Source of the DNA: Streptomyces chumphonensis
Lineage (GTDB): Bacteria > Actinomycetota > Actinomycetes > Streptomycetales > Streptomycetaceae
Direction of reading: 5' to 3'
DNA length: 64,000 nucleotides
Assembly: GCF_014779715.1 (NCBI RefSeq)
Contig: NZ_JACXYU010000013.1
Location: forward strand, 62,001-126,000
The position numbers and the translations under genes were made by a program. The notes below the pieces were generated by a model, which worked only from the letters and a program-made list of their open reading frames with translations, ran no database searches and had not been told where the DNA came from. Below, piece by piece: positions 8,001-15,014 of the stretch. Position 1 is the stretch's first letter. Each line of letters begins with the position of its first letter.

Positions 8001-9164
8001 TTACAGATCCAGCGTACGCAAAGTGTGCAACAGGGAGGAGAGCTCCGGCTCGCGGAGGGTGACGAACGTCAGCGCGGCGAGCAGGTCCTGGGGGTGAAGC
8101 TGCGCGACGGAGGGCGCGGCGACGTAGGCGACCTCGCCGGGGGCGAAGTCCAGACGCAGCGGCAGGGTCGCCGCGTCCGGGCCGTCGGGGTTGCGGCGGT
8201 CGAGCCGGCCCAGGTCGACGGTGAGCGACGACAGGGCGCCGTGCCGGATCGCCAGGTCGAGCCGGACGGGACGGTCGGGGGCGTCCGTGAGCGGGGTGAG
8301 GTCCGGCTCGCCCAGGTAGTAGCGCAGCGGGTCGAGCGCGGCCGCCAGGGTGCGTCCGGCCGCCCGCCCCGGAAGGGTGACGGTCACGTGCTCGGCGCCG
8401 TCCCGCTCGCCGTCGGCCCGGACCGAGCCGTGCGCGCTGAGGGTGTCGCGCAGGGCGTCCGCGAGCTGGTGCTGGAGTTCGGCCGTCGTGAGGACGGACG
8501 TGGAGCGGGCCAGCCGCTCGGCGGGGGTGTCGGCACCGCCGCCGAGCACCTCGGCGAACTCGCCGAACTCGGCGGAGTCGACCCGCACCCACTCGCCGCG
8601 CAGGGCGGACTGCGCGACGTTCAGGGACGACGGCAGCTCGTCGGTGAGCCGCTCCAGCTCGGGCACGTGCCGCAGCACCGGCCCCCGGTGACCCACCTCC
8701 GCCGCGAGGGCCGCGAGGCCCACCCGCACGTAGAGCTCGTGGTCGACGGACTTGACCCCGAGGACGTCCCGGCCGCCGAAGCTGACGGCCGCCGCCGTGT
8801 CCACCCGGTCCGACCGGCCCAGGTCGCGCAGCGGCTTGTCCGCCTTGACGGCGAGAGCCACCTCCAGGTCGGCGAGCAGCCGGGCCTGCTCGCGCAGCCG
8901 TCGCTCGCCGGTGTCGGCACCGGTGCGCTGCCGGAGGTAGGCGTGGACCTCCTCCGGGGTGCCCTCCAGCCGCGCGGTGACCGAGACGGCCTCGTTCGCG
9001 CCGAGGCGGTCGACGGCGGCCTTCGTGCGGACGGCGGTGGTCAGCTTCTCGGTGGCCGTGCACGCCAGGGCCCCGGCCAGCAGGCCCGTGCACGCGAGCA
9101 GGGCGACGACGGCGGTGAGCGCCCGGCCGCGGAGGCGGCGGGGCGTTCCGGTGCGAGCGGTGAT
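8001..9164 (-). CDS. Secreted or membrane-anchored protein with apparent ATC start
   Basis: A protein of about 387 residues with no recognised domain. The N-terminus reads as a basic stretch (TARTGTPRRLRGR), then a hydrophobic helix (ALTAVVALLACTGLLAGALA) followed by Cys-Thr, so it is exported and possibly a lipoprotein. The mature part is Asp/Glu/Arg-rich and alternates helix and strand. Between the in-frame stop at 9222-9224 and the membrane segment there is no ATG, GTG or TTG. The best initiator is ATC at 9164, preceded by CGGGAG at a normal distance of 6 nt. The first conventional in-frame start is a GTG at 8861, which would delete the signal and 101 residues. Either the gene uses a rare start codon or the start has been mutated. 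The gene ends 26 bp before the rhomboid start. Confidence 0.65.
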   Translation of the reverse strand: MTARTGTPRRLRGRALTAVVALLACTGLLAGALACTATEKLTTAVRTKAAVDRLGANEAVSVTARLEGTPEEVHAYLRQRTGADTGERRLREQARLLADLEVALAVKADKPLRDLGRSDRVDTAAAVSFGGRDVLGVKSVDHELYVRVGLAALAAEVGHRGPVLRHVPELERLTDELPSSLNVAQSALRGEWVRVDSAEFGEFAEVLGGGADTPAERLARSTSVLTTAELQHQLADALRDTLSAHGSVRADGERDGAEHVTVTLPGRAAGRTLAAALDPLRYYLGEPDLTPLTDAPDRPVRLDLAIRHGALSSLTVDLGRLDRRNPDGPDAATLPLRLDFAPGEVAYVAAPSVAQLHPQDLLAALTFVTLREPELSSLLHTLRTLDL

Positions 9165-9317
9165 GGCGGACTCCCGGGCGGCTCGGCGAGCACGTGGTGC
9201 GTCGGCTGGTTCGCCCCATTGTCACCGCCGGCACCCGGCGTCCGGCACCGGCACCCCGCATCGGCACCCCGTCGGGGCGCTCCGACGGCACGGCACCCCA
9301 GCCCGTAGGCTCGACGT

Positions 9318-10016
9318 GTGATCGACGCCGAGCCACGCCGCCCCTGGATCGTCGGAGTCTCCGGTGCCTCGGGGACGCCGTACGCCGCCGCCGTCCTGCG
9401 GGCCCTGATCGCCGCCGGGGAGCCGGTGGACCTGGTCGTCAGCCGGGCCGCCCGGCTGACCCTGCTGGACGAGACGGGCCACCCGTTCCGGGACGCCCAC
9501 TGGCGCGAGGACCTGCGGCGCTGGCTGGCCCGGGGCGCGGACGGCAGCCCCGACGCCTTCCCCGACGCGCTGCCCGAGGACGCCCCCGAGGAGCTCGTGC
9601 GGCACTGGCCGGCCGGTGACCTGGCCGCCGGACCGTCCTCCGGGTCCTACCCGGCGCGGGGCATGCTGATCGTCCCGGCCTCGACGGCGTGCGTCGCCGG
9701 GGTGGCGCTCGGGCTGTCCAAGGACCTGCTCCAGCGGGTGGCGAGCGTGACGCTGAAGGAGCGGCGCCCGCTGGTCGTCGCCGTCCGCGAGACCCCGCTG
9801 AACGGGCCGACGCTCCAGCAGCTCGTCGCGCTGGACCGGGCGGGGGCCGTGGTCCTGCCCGCCTCGCCCGCCTTCTACGCCGGTGCGCGGCACATCCAGG
9901 ACCTCGTGGACTTCGTCGCCGGACGGGCGCTGGACGCGGCGGGGGTGCCGCACCGGCTGTACCAGCGGTGGCGGGGCGGGCTGGGTAGCGCAGGTACACC
10001 GCCCTCCATGGCTTAG
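9318..10016 (+). CDS. ubiX: UbiX-type flavin prenyltransferase
   Basis: A 232-residue flavoprotein that prenylates reduced FMN with dimethylallyl phosphate to make the prenyl-FMN cofactor of UbiD-type decarboxylases. The N-terminal GVSGASGTPYA phosphate-binding loop, the PASTACVAGVALGLSKDLLQR segment and VAVRETPLN are family signatures. Family members are usually about 190-240 residues; this one has a small acidic insertion near residues 75-95. In organisms using the futalosine route, a UbiX protein (named MqnM in that pathway) supports the decarboxylase of late menaquinone synthesis, which matches the nearby mqnE. A TAGGCT lies 5 nt before the GTG start, so the mRNA is probably leaderless. 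The partner prenyltransferase and UbiD genes are not in this window. Confidence 0.9.
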   Translation: MIDAEPRRPWIVGVSGASGTPYAAAVLRALIAAGEPVDLVVSRAARLTLLDETGHPFRDAHWREDLRRWLARGADGSPDAFPDALPEDAPEELVRHWPAGDLAAGPSSGSYPARGMLIVPASTACVAGVALGLSKDLLQRVASVTLKERRPLVVAVRETPLNGPTLQQLVALDRAGAVVLPASPAFYAGARHIQDLVDFVAGRALDAAGVPHRLYQRWRGGLGSAGTPPSMA

Positions 10017-10068
10017 ATTCTGATACCGAAGAGAGCTCGTGCGGGACAACTGAAGGGCGAGGCGACGC

Positions 10069-10536
10069 ATGGACGCCGTGGACAGACAGCTCATCCAGGC
10101 GCTGCGGGAGAACGGCAGGGCCTCCTACGCCGAGCTCGGCCGGCTGGTGGGCCTGTCGGGGCCGAGCGTGACGGACCGGATCAACCGGTTGGAGGCGGCC
10201 GGGGTGATCACCGGCTACCGCGCCACCGTCGACGCCCCGAGCCTCGGCCTCGGCGTCACGGCCCTCATCGGCATCCAGCTGTCCGACGCCACCGACCACG
10301 ACGACGTCGCCCACCGGCTGCGCGAGCTGGAGGAGATCGAGGACTGCTGGTTCATCGCGGGTGACGACTCCTTCATGCTGAAGGTGCGGGGCACGGACGT
10401 CGACGGCCTGGAGCGGACCATCCGCCGGCTGTCCGGCACCCAGGGCGTCTCCCGCACCCGCACGACGATCGTGCTCTCCACGAAGTGGGAGAACCGCGTC
10501 GGCGAGCTGCCGGGCGGCGAGGCCCTCGGGGCCTGA
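10069..10536 (+). CDS. Lrp/AsnC family transcriptional regulator
   Basis: A 155-residue feast/famine regulator. The N-terminal winged helix (residues 1-60: DRQLIQALRENGRASYAELGRLVGLSGPSVTDRINRLE) contains the usual HTH with the GLSGPSV recognition helix. The C-terminal RAM/ligand domain follows (VTALIGIQLSDA to RTRTTIVLSTKWENR). These proteins form octamers or tetramers and sense amino acids. GAAGGGCGAGG precedes the ATG, 52 bp after ubiX. The place between ubiX and mqnE suggests it could tune menaquinone genes, but no site is recognised. Confidence 0.9.
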   Translation: MDAVDRQLIQALRENGRASYAELGRLVGLSGPSVTDRINRLEAAGVITGYRATVDAPSLGLGVTALIGIQLSDATDHDDVAHRLRELEEIEDCWFIAGDDSFMLKVRGTDVDGLERTIRRLSGTQGVSRTRTTIVLSTKWENRVGELPGGEALGA

Positions 10537-10603
10537 GGGCCGGCGCGGCACGCGCCCCGGTGCGCGGTGGGCCGTCCCGTCACGCGGCGCCACCCCGCCC
10601 GGC

Positions 10604-10630
10604 TTGCCCCGAATAGGGGTGGCGTACGCT
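10604..10630 (+). promoter_or_regulatory. Candidate mqnE promoter
   Basis: TTGCCC at 10604-10609 and TACGCT at 10625-10630, 15 bp apart, resemble an HrdB-type promoter with short spacing. It lies 64 bp before the mqnE start and after the AsnC gene end. Confidence 0.35.
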
Positions 10631-10693
10631 CGGGATGCTGCGAGCTGGAAGCGCGCGAGCGGAGGCCCGCGCAGACCCGAGGAGGCGCGACGC

Positions 10694-11860
10694 ATGGACG
10701 CTGGGCTCAAGCGCGAGCTGGAGGAGAAGGTCCGCGCCGGCGAACGGCTGACCCGCGAGGACGGCATCGCCCTCTACGCGTCCGACGACCTGGCCTGGCT
10801 CGGCGGCCTGGCCCACGAGGTCCGCACCCGCAAGAACGGTGACGTCGTCCACTTCAACGTCAACCGTCACCTCAACATGACGAACGTGTGCACCGCGTCC
10901 TGCGCGTACTGCTCCTTCCAGCGCAAGCCGGGGGAGAAGGACGCCTACACGATGCGCATCGAGGAGGCCGTCAAGCTCGCCAAGGAGATGGAGGGCGACA
11001 ACCTCACCGAGCTGCACATCGTCAACGGCCTCCACCCCACGCTCCCGTGGCGCTACTACCCGCGTTCGCTGCGGGCGCTGAAGGAGGCGCTGCCGGAGTC
11101 GGTGTCGCTGAAGGCGTTCACCGCGACGGAGATCCACCACTTCGAGACGATCTCCGGGATGGACGCGAGCGAGATCCTGGACGAGCTCATCGACGCCGGG
11201 CTGGAGTCGCTGACCGGCGGCGGCGCGGAGATCTTCGACTGGGAGGTCCGGCAGCACATCGTGGACCACGCCACCCACTGGGAGGACTGGTCGCGCATCC
11301 ACCGGCTCGCGCACAGCAAGGGCCTCAAGACCCCGAGCACGATGCTCTACGGCCACATCGAGGAGCCGCGCCACCGCGTCGACCACGTGCTGCGGCTGCG
11401 CGAGCTCCAGGACGAGACCGGCGGCTTCCAGGTCTTCATCCCGCTGCGCTACCAGCACGACTTCGTGGACATGAAGGACGGCAAGATCCGCAACCGCCTC
11501 CAGGCCCGCACCACGATGGCCACCGGTGCCGAGGCGCTGAAGACGTTCGCCGTCTCCCGGCTGCTGTTCGACAACGTGCCGCACGTGAAGGTGTTCTGGG
11601 TCATGCACGGCGTGCAGACGGCGCAGCTCGCCCTCCAGCACGGCGCGGACGACATGGACGGCTCGGTCGTCGAGTACAAGATCACCCACGACGCCGACGA
11701 CTTCGGCACCCCGGACAAGCTCACCCGCGAGGACCTGCTGGAGCTCATCCGGGACGCGGGCTTCCGCCCCGTCGAGCGCAACACCCGCTACGAGATCGTC
11801 CGCGAGTACCCGGGCCCGGAGGCCGGGCGCCGCGAGACGCCGCAGCCGATGCGGCTCTGA
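10694..11860 (+). CDS. mqnE: Aminofutalosine synthase MqnE (radical SAM)
   Basis: A 388-residue radical SAM enzyme that joins 3-[(1-carboxyvinyl)oxy]benzoate to adenosine from SAM to form 6-amino-6-deoxyfutalosine, the second step of the futalosine menaquinone route. The Fe-S cysteines are Cys66, Cys70 and Cys73 (NMTNVCTASCAYCSFQ). GGGAEIFDWEVR, HSKGLKTPSTMLYGHIEE and VFIPLRYQHD are hallmarks shared by MqnE and MqnC; length and the SFQRK sequence after the cluster favour MqnE. GAGGAGG lies 8 nt before the ATG. mqnA and mqnC are 20 kb further on, so the pathway genes are split across the window. Confidence 0.95.
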   Translation: MDAGLKRELEEKVRAGERLTREDGIALYASDDLAWLGGLAHEVRTRKNGDVVHFNVNRHLNMTNVCTASCAYCSFQRKPGEKDAYTMRIEEAVKLAKEMEGDNLTELHIVNGLHPTLPWRYYPRSLRALKEALPESVSLKAFTATEIHHFETISGMDASEILDELIDAGLESLTGGGAEIFDWEVRQHIVDHATHWEDWSRIHRLAHSKGLKTPSTMLYGHIEEPRHRVDHVLRLRELQDETGGFQVFIPLRYQHDFVDMKDGKIRNRLQARTTMATGAEALKTFAVSRLLFDNVPHVKVFWVMHGVQTAQLALQHGADDMDGSVVEYKITHDADDFGTPDKLTREDLLELIRDAGFRPVERNTRYEIVREYPGPEAGRRETPQPMRL

Positions 11861-11877
11861 GACCGGTGGCGGACACC

Positions 11878-12396
11878 ATGCGCTACGTGCTCGACCCCGG
11901 CATGGACCGGGCGACGGTCGACGGCGCCTGCCGGCTGTGGGCGGACGTCGTCAACGCCGGCGGGGCGGTCGGCTTCGTCCCGCCGGTGACGGCCGAGGAC
12001 GTCCGGCCGGAGCTCCTCAAGCACCTCACCGCCATGTCCGAGGGACGCACCCGGCTCCTGGCCGGGCTCGACGCGGCGGGTGAGGTGAAGGCCACCGCCT
12101 TCTTCACGCTGAACACACACCGCCTGATGCGACACTGGGTGTGGCTGTACTCCGTGATGGTGCACCCGGACCTCCAGGGCACCGGCACGGGCCGGGCGCT
12201 CATGGCCTCGGCCGAGGAGGCCGCCCGCGCGATGGACGGCGTCCGGGGCATCCGGCTCACCTGCCGTGGCGGCATGGGCCTGGAGCACTTCTACGCGGCG
12301 TGCGGCTACAAGGAGGTCGGCCGGGTGCCGGAGGCGATCAGGGTCGGTGACGACGACTACCGCGACGACATCACGATGTGGCTCCCCCTGACGTGA
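11878..12396 (+). CDS. GNAT family N-acetyltransferase
   Basis: A 172-residue acetyltransferase. The acetyl-CoA binding motif A is clear as SVMVHPDLQGTGTGRALMASAEE (Q/RxxGxG/A), followed by IRLTCRGGMGLEHFYAACGYKEVGR, where Tyr and the beta-6/7 hairpin sit. The N-terminal MRYVLDPGMD start at 11878 is preferred; an in-frame GTG at 11866 is also possible. It lies 17 bp after mqnE and is probably on the same transcript. The substrate is unknown and nothing ties it to menaquinone other than position. Confidence 0.85.
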   Translation: MRYVLDPGMDRATVDGACRLWADVVNAGGAVGFVPPVTAEDVRPELLKHLTAMSEGRTRLLAGLDAAGEVKATAFFTLNTHRLMRHWVWLYSVMVHPDLQGTGTGRALMASAEEAARAMDGVRGIRLTCRGGMGLEHFYAACGYKEVGRVPEAIRVGDDDYRDDITMWLPLT

Positions 12397-12485
12397 CGAG
12401 GCGCCCAGAGCCGGCAGCACCGGCAGAACCGGAAGGACCCGCAGCCCGCCGGGCCCCGGGCCCGCAGGACGAGAAAGAGACCACC

Positions 12486-12800
12486 GTGACCAGCAACCCG
12501 ACCACGACCCCCCGGGCGGCGCTCCGCTACACCCTGCTGCGGCTGGGGCTCTTCGCCGCGAGCTTCGCCGTCCTGGCGGTGCTCGCCTACGTCGGCGTGA
12601 TCCCGGAGGGGATCGGCAAGTCGAACCCGCTGTGGCTGGTGGCGCTGGCGATCGTCGTCTCCGCGCCGCTCAGCTTCGTCCTCCTGCGGCGTCAGCGGGA
12701 CGCGATGGCCGAGCAGATCGCCCCGCGCGTCGAGAAGGTCTCGGACAACGTCAAGGCACGGCTCGCGGCCAACCGCGACCAGGAGGACGGCGTCGCGTAA
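12486..12800 (+). CDS. DUF4229 small membrane protein
   Basis: A 104-residue protein with two transmembrane helices (LLRLGLFAASFAVLAVLAYVG and NPLWLVALAIVVSAPLSFVLL) and a charged tail (RRQRDAMAEQIAPRVEKVSDNVK), matching the actinobacterial DUF4229 family. GAAAGAGA lies before the GTG start. It is 89 bp after the GNAT gene. The function of this family is unknown. Confidence 0.8.
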   Translation: MTSNPTTTPRAALRYTLLRLGLFAASFAVLAVLAYVGVIPEGIGKSNPLWLVALAIVVSAPLSFVLLRRQRDAMAEQIAPRVEKVSDNVKARLAANRDQEDGVA

Positions 12801-12929
12801 CGCTCGTCACAGCACGGCCGGCACCCCTTCGGGAATCACCCACGCCCGGAGGGGTGTTGTCGTCTCACGTCACCGGCTCCCCAAGGAAGGCTTTGGGCGG
12901 CCATAAGTCCCAGTGTTAGCGTGAGGCCC

Positions 12930-13034
12930 ATGACGAACGCAGCCCCGACGCGCCCCGCCCCGCGGAGCGCCGCCCTCGTGGCCCGGCTGCACGTCGACCT
13001 CTGCCGCTGTCGGACGACGGCCTGTCGCCCCTGA
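12930..13034 (+). CDS. Cys-containing leader peptide upstream of symporter gene
   Basis: A 34-codon ORF reading MTNAAPTRPAPRSAALVARL then HVDLCRCRTTACRP. The LxARxHVDLCR...ACRP pattern is that of the short putative leader peptides that precede sulfur-related operons in streptomycetes. Three Cys codons (TGC, TGT, TGT) are clustered in the last ten residues. It ends 102 bp before the symporter start and is followed by a hairpin at 13057-13081. By analogy with Cys-responsive leader ORFs of actinobacteria, ribosome stalling at Cys codons when Cys-tRNA is short would prevent hairpin formation and let the downstream gene be transcribed. Confidence 0.7.
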   Translation: MTNAAPTRPAPRSAALVARLHVDLCRCRTTACRP

Positions 13035-13056
13035 CCGCAGGTCTGGCGACATCCCC

Positions 13057-13081
13057 GCGTCCGGACGACAATCCCGGACGC
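13057..13081 (+). promoter_or_regulatory. Candidate attenuator hairpin between leader peptide and symporter
   Basis: GCGTCCGG (13057-13064) and CCGGACGC (13074-13081) form an 8-bp stem with a 9-nt loop, followed by TCCTCCTTCG. It starts 22 nt after the leader stop codon, a suitable distance for transcriptional attenuation. Confidence 0.45.
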
Positions 13082-13136
13082 TCCTCCTTCGTGTCATCCG
13101 TGCTGTACGTTCCGCGACCCTTACCGGAGTGTGTCC

Positions 13137-14507
13137 GTGTCCCCCACGCCGTCCCCGGCCGAGCCGTCGGCGACCCCGTCGGCCCCGTCGTCCGCCACCT
13201 CTTCGCTCCGCCGCCTGCCGAAGGTGCCCTTCTGGGCGCAGATCCTCGCCGGTCTCGTCCTCGGCGTGCTGCTGGGCTGGCTCGCCCGCAGCGCCGACGT
13301 CGACTGGCTCGGCACCGGCCTGGAGAAGACCGGTGACCTCTTCGTCCAGCTGCTGAAGCTGGCCGTCGCCCCGCTGGTCTTCTTCGCGATCGCGATATCG
13401 ATCACCAACCTGCGCAACGTCTCCAACGCCGCCCGGCTCGCGGGCCGCACGCTGCTGTGGTTCCTGGCCACCTCGCTGATCGCCGTCTCGATCGGCCTGG
13501 CCATCGGCCTGCTCACCGACCCCGGCGCCGGCACCGGCCTCACCCCCGAGGACGGCGTGCGCCCGGAGAGCTCCGGCTCGTGGCTGGACTTCCTCACCGG
13601 CATCGTGCCGACGGACGTCATCACGCCGTTCACCGAACTCAAGGTGCTCCAGATCGTGTTCATGGCCGCCGTCGCCGGTGTGGCCGCGCTCAAGCTCGGC
13701 GCGAAGGCCGAACCGCTGCTGGCCTTCGGCGAGTCGGTGCTGGCCCTGCTCCAGAAGGCGCTGTGGTGGGTCATCCGCCTCGCCCCCCTGGGCACCCTCG
13801 GCCTCATCGGCAACGCCATCAACCAGTACGGCTGGGACCTGATCGGCCAGTACGCCACGTTCACCGCCGACGTCTACATCGGCTGCGCGCTGGTCATGTT
13901 CGGCGTCTACCCGCTGCTGCTGGCCCTCGCCGCGCGCGTCAGCCCCGTGCAGTTCTTCCGGGGCGCGTGGCCCGCGATCCAGTTGGGCTTCGTCTCCCGC
14001 TCCTCGGTGGGCACCATGCCGGTGACGCAGAAGGCCGTCGAGCGTCTCGGCGTGCCGAAGGAGTACGCGAGCTTCAGCGTCCCGTTCGGGGCCACGACCA
14101 AGATGGACGGCTGCGCCGCGATCTACCCGGCCCTGGCCGCGATCTTCGTCGCGGAGATCTTCGGGGTGAGCCTCGGCCTCCAGGACTACCTGCTGATCGT
14201 CTTCGTCTCGGTCATCGGCTCCGCCGCGACGGCGGGCCTCACCGGCGCGACGGTCATGACCACGCTCACCCTCTCCACGCTCGGCCTGCCCCTGGAGGGC
14301 GTCGGCCTGCTGCTGGCCATCGACCCGGTGCTGGACATGATGCGGACCGCCACGAACGTCACCGGCCAGGCCGTCGTCCCCGTCGTCGTCGCCGCCCGCG
14401 AGAAGATCCTCGACCGGGAGAAGTACGACGCGGCCACGTCGTTCGACCTGGACGACCCGGACAGCGGTGAGGACGCCGCTCGCCCGGTGGCCGCCGCCGT
14501 GTCGTAG
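13137..14507 (+). CDS. Dicarboxylate/amino acid:cation symporter (DAACS), possibly for cystine
   Basis: A 456-residue secondary transporter of the DAACS family that would take up an amino acid or dicarboxylate with Na+ or H+. Eight membrane helices and two re-entrant loops are visible: the Ser-rich tip SRSSVGTMPVTQ (HP1), the helix-7 metal motif KMDGCAAIYPALA (usually NMDGT), and helix 8 LDMMRTATNVTGQ. In C4-dicarboxylate and glutamate carriers the last motif is NVxGD; Gln replaces that Asp, and DGCA replaces DGTA, which points away from acidic substrates. With the Cys leader peptide upstream, cystine is a plausible substrate (inference). The start at 13137 has GGAG 7 nt before it; a GTG at 13131 is too close. 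A terminator follows at 14531-14565. Confidence 0.85.
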   Translation: MSPTPSPAEPSATPSAPSSATSSLRRLPKVPFWAQILAGLVLGVLLGWLARSADVDWLGTGLEKTGDLFVQLLKLAVAPLVFFAIAISITNLRNVSNAARLAGRTLLWFLATSLIAVSIGLAIGLLTDPGAGTGLTPEDGVRPESSGSWLDFLTGIVPTDVITPFTELKVLQIVFMAAVAGVAALKLGAKAEPLLAFGESVLALLQKALWWVIRLAPLGTLGLIGNAINQYGWDLIGQYATFTADVYIGCALVMFGVYPLLLALAARVSPVQFFRGAWPAIQLGFVSRSSVGTMPVTQKAVERLGVPKEYASFSVPFGATTKMDGCAAIYPALAAIFVAEIFGVSLGLQDYLLIVFVSVIGSAATAGLTGATVMTTLTLSTLGLPLEGVGLLLAIDPVLDMMRTATNVTGQAVVPVVVAAREKILDREKYDAATSFDLDDPDSGEDAARPVAAAVS

Positions 14508-14530
14508 CCCCCCGCCTCCCCGGGCCACTC

Positions 14531-14565
14531 CGCAGCCCCGTCGGTCCCGCGCCGGCGGGGCTGCG
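14531..14565 (+). terminator. Terminator of the symporter gene
   Basis: A 10-bp stem (14531-14540 with 14556-14565, core GCAGCCCCG/CGGGGCTGC) and 15-nt loop, 24 bp after the symporter stop. Confidence 0.6.
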
Positions 14566-14686
14566 CTCGCCCCGGCGGAGTGGTACAGGCCGGAAGCCGC
14601 GGTGCTGTCTCGTGTCGAGGCATGAGCGATGAGTGGCGAGGGTGAGTGCTTGCACACCTCGATGATCTGGAGACCAGGGAGTACGC

Positions 14687-14937
14687 ATGAGTGACGCGGT
14701 CAGCTGGGAGGACGCGAGGCGGGCGGCCCGCGAACGACGCAGGGCCGCCGGGCTGTCGGTTCGCACGCCTGCGGAGAAGCAGGCGGCGATGGGCCGGCTG
14801 GTGTCCGAGTGCGGGCGTACAAGCTCGCGGAGATCCGGCGGGAGCAGTCGCTGACTCAGCGCTCCTATGGAGAGGCTTTGGGCGGGCATCTCCGCGTGGT
14901 GGCGGATTTCGGCGACGCGGAGTACACGGTCCCCTGA
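14687..14937 (+). pseudogene. Decayed HTH antitoxin gene (HigA/Xre type)
   Basis: The first frame from ATG 14687 reads MSDAVSWEDARRAARERRRA and on to GRLVSE, the N-terminus of an Xre-family antitoxin of the type paired with RelE/Gp49-like toxins. It then goes out of frame. In the next frame the family sequence resumes as RAYKLAEIRREQSLTQR, the first HTH helix. It jumps directly to YGEALGGHLRVVADFGDAEY and TVP-stop, the C-terminal dimer part. About 30 residues that should hold the rest of the helix-turn-helix are missing, so there is both a frameshift near 14810 and an internal deletion near 14865. No intact toxin gene precedes it. The ruin of a toxin-antitoxin pair is the simplest reading. 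Confidence 0.75.
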
Positions 14938-14966
14938 CCGCACCATACCTACCTGTGATCCCGCCC

Positions 14967-15004
14967 GGCCGAGCCCCCGCCCACCCCTGGGCGGGGGCTC
15001 GGCC
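14967..15004. terminator. Strong bidirectional terminator hairpin
   Basis: A 17-bp perfect stem (14967-14983 with 14988-15004) closed by CCCC. It lies between the decayed antitoxin gene and the convergent PhoX-like gene and would serve both directions. Confidence 0.8.
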
Positions 15005-15014
15005 GCAAGCGGTC

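Noticed and set aside
14570..14686. Possible remnant of a RelE/Gp49-like toxin before the decayed antitoxin
   Set aside because: A WYRPEA stretch vaguely recalls a toxin C-terminus, but it is too short and poorly matched to support.
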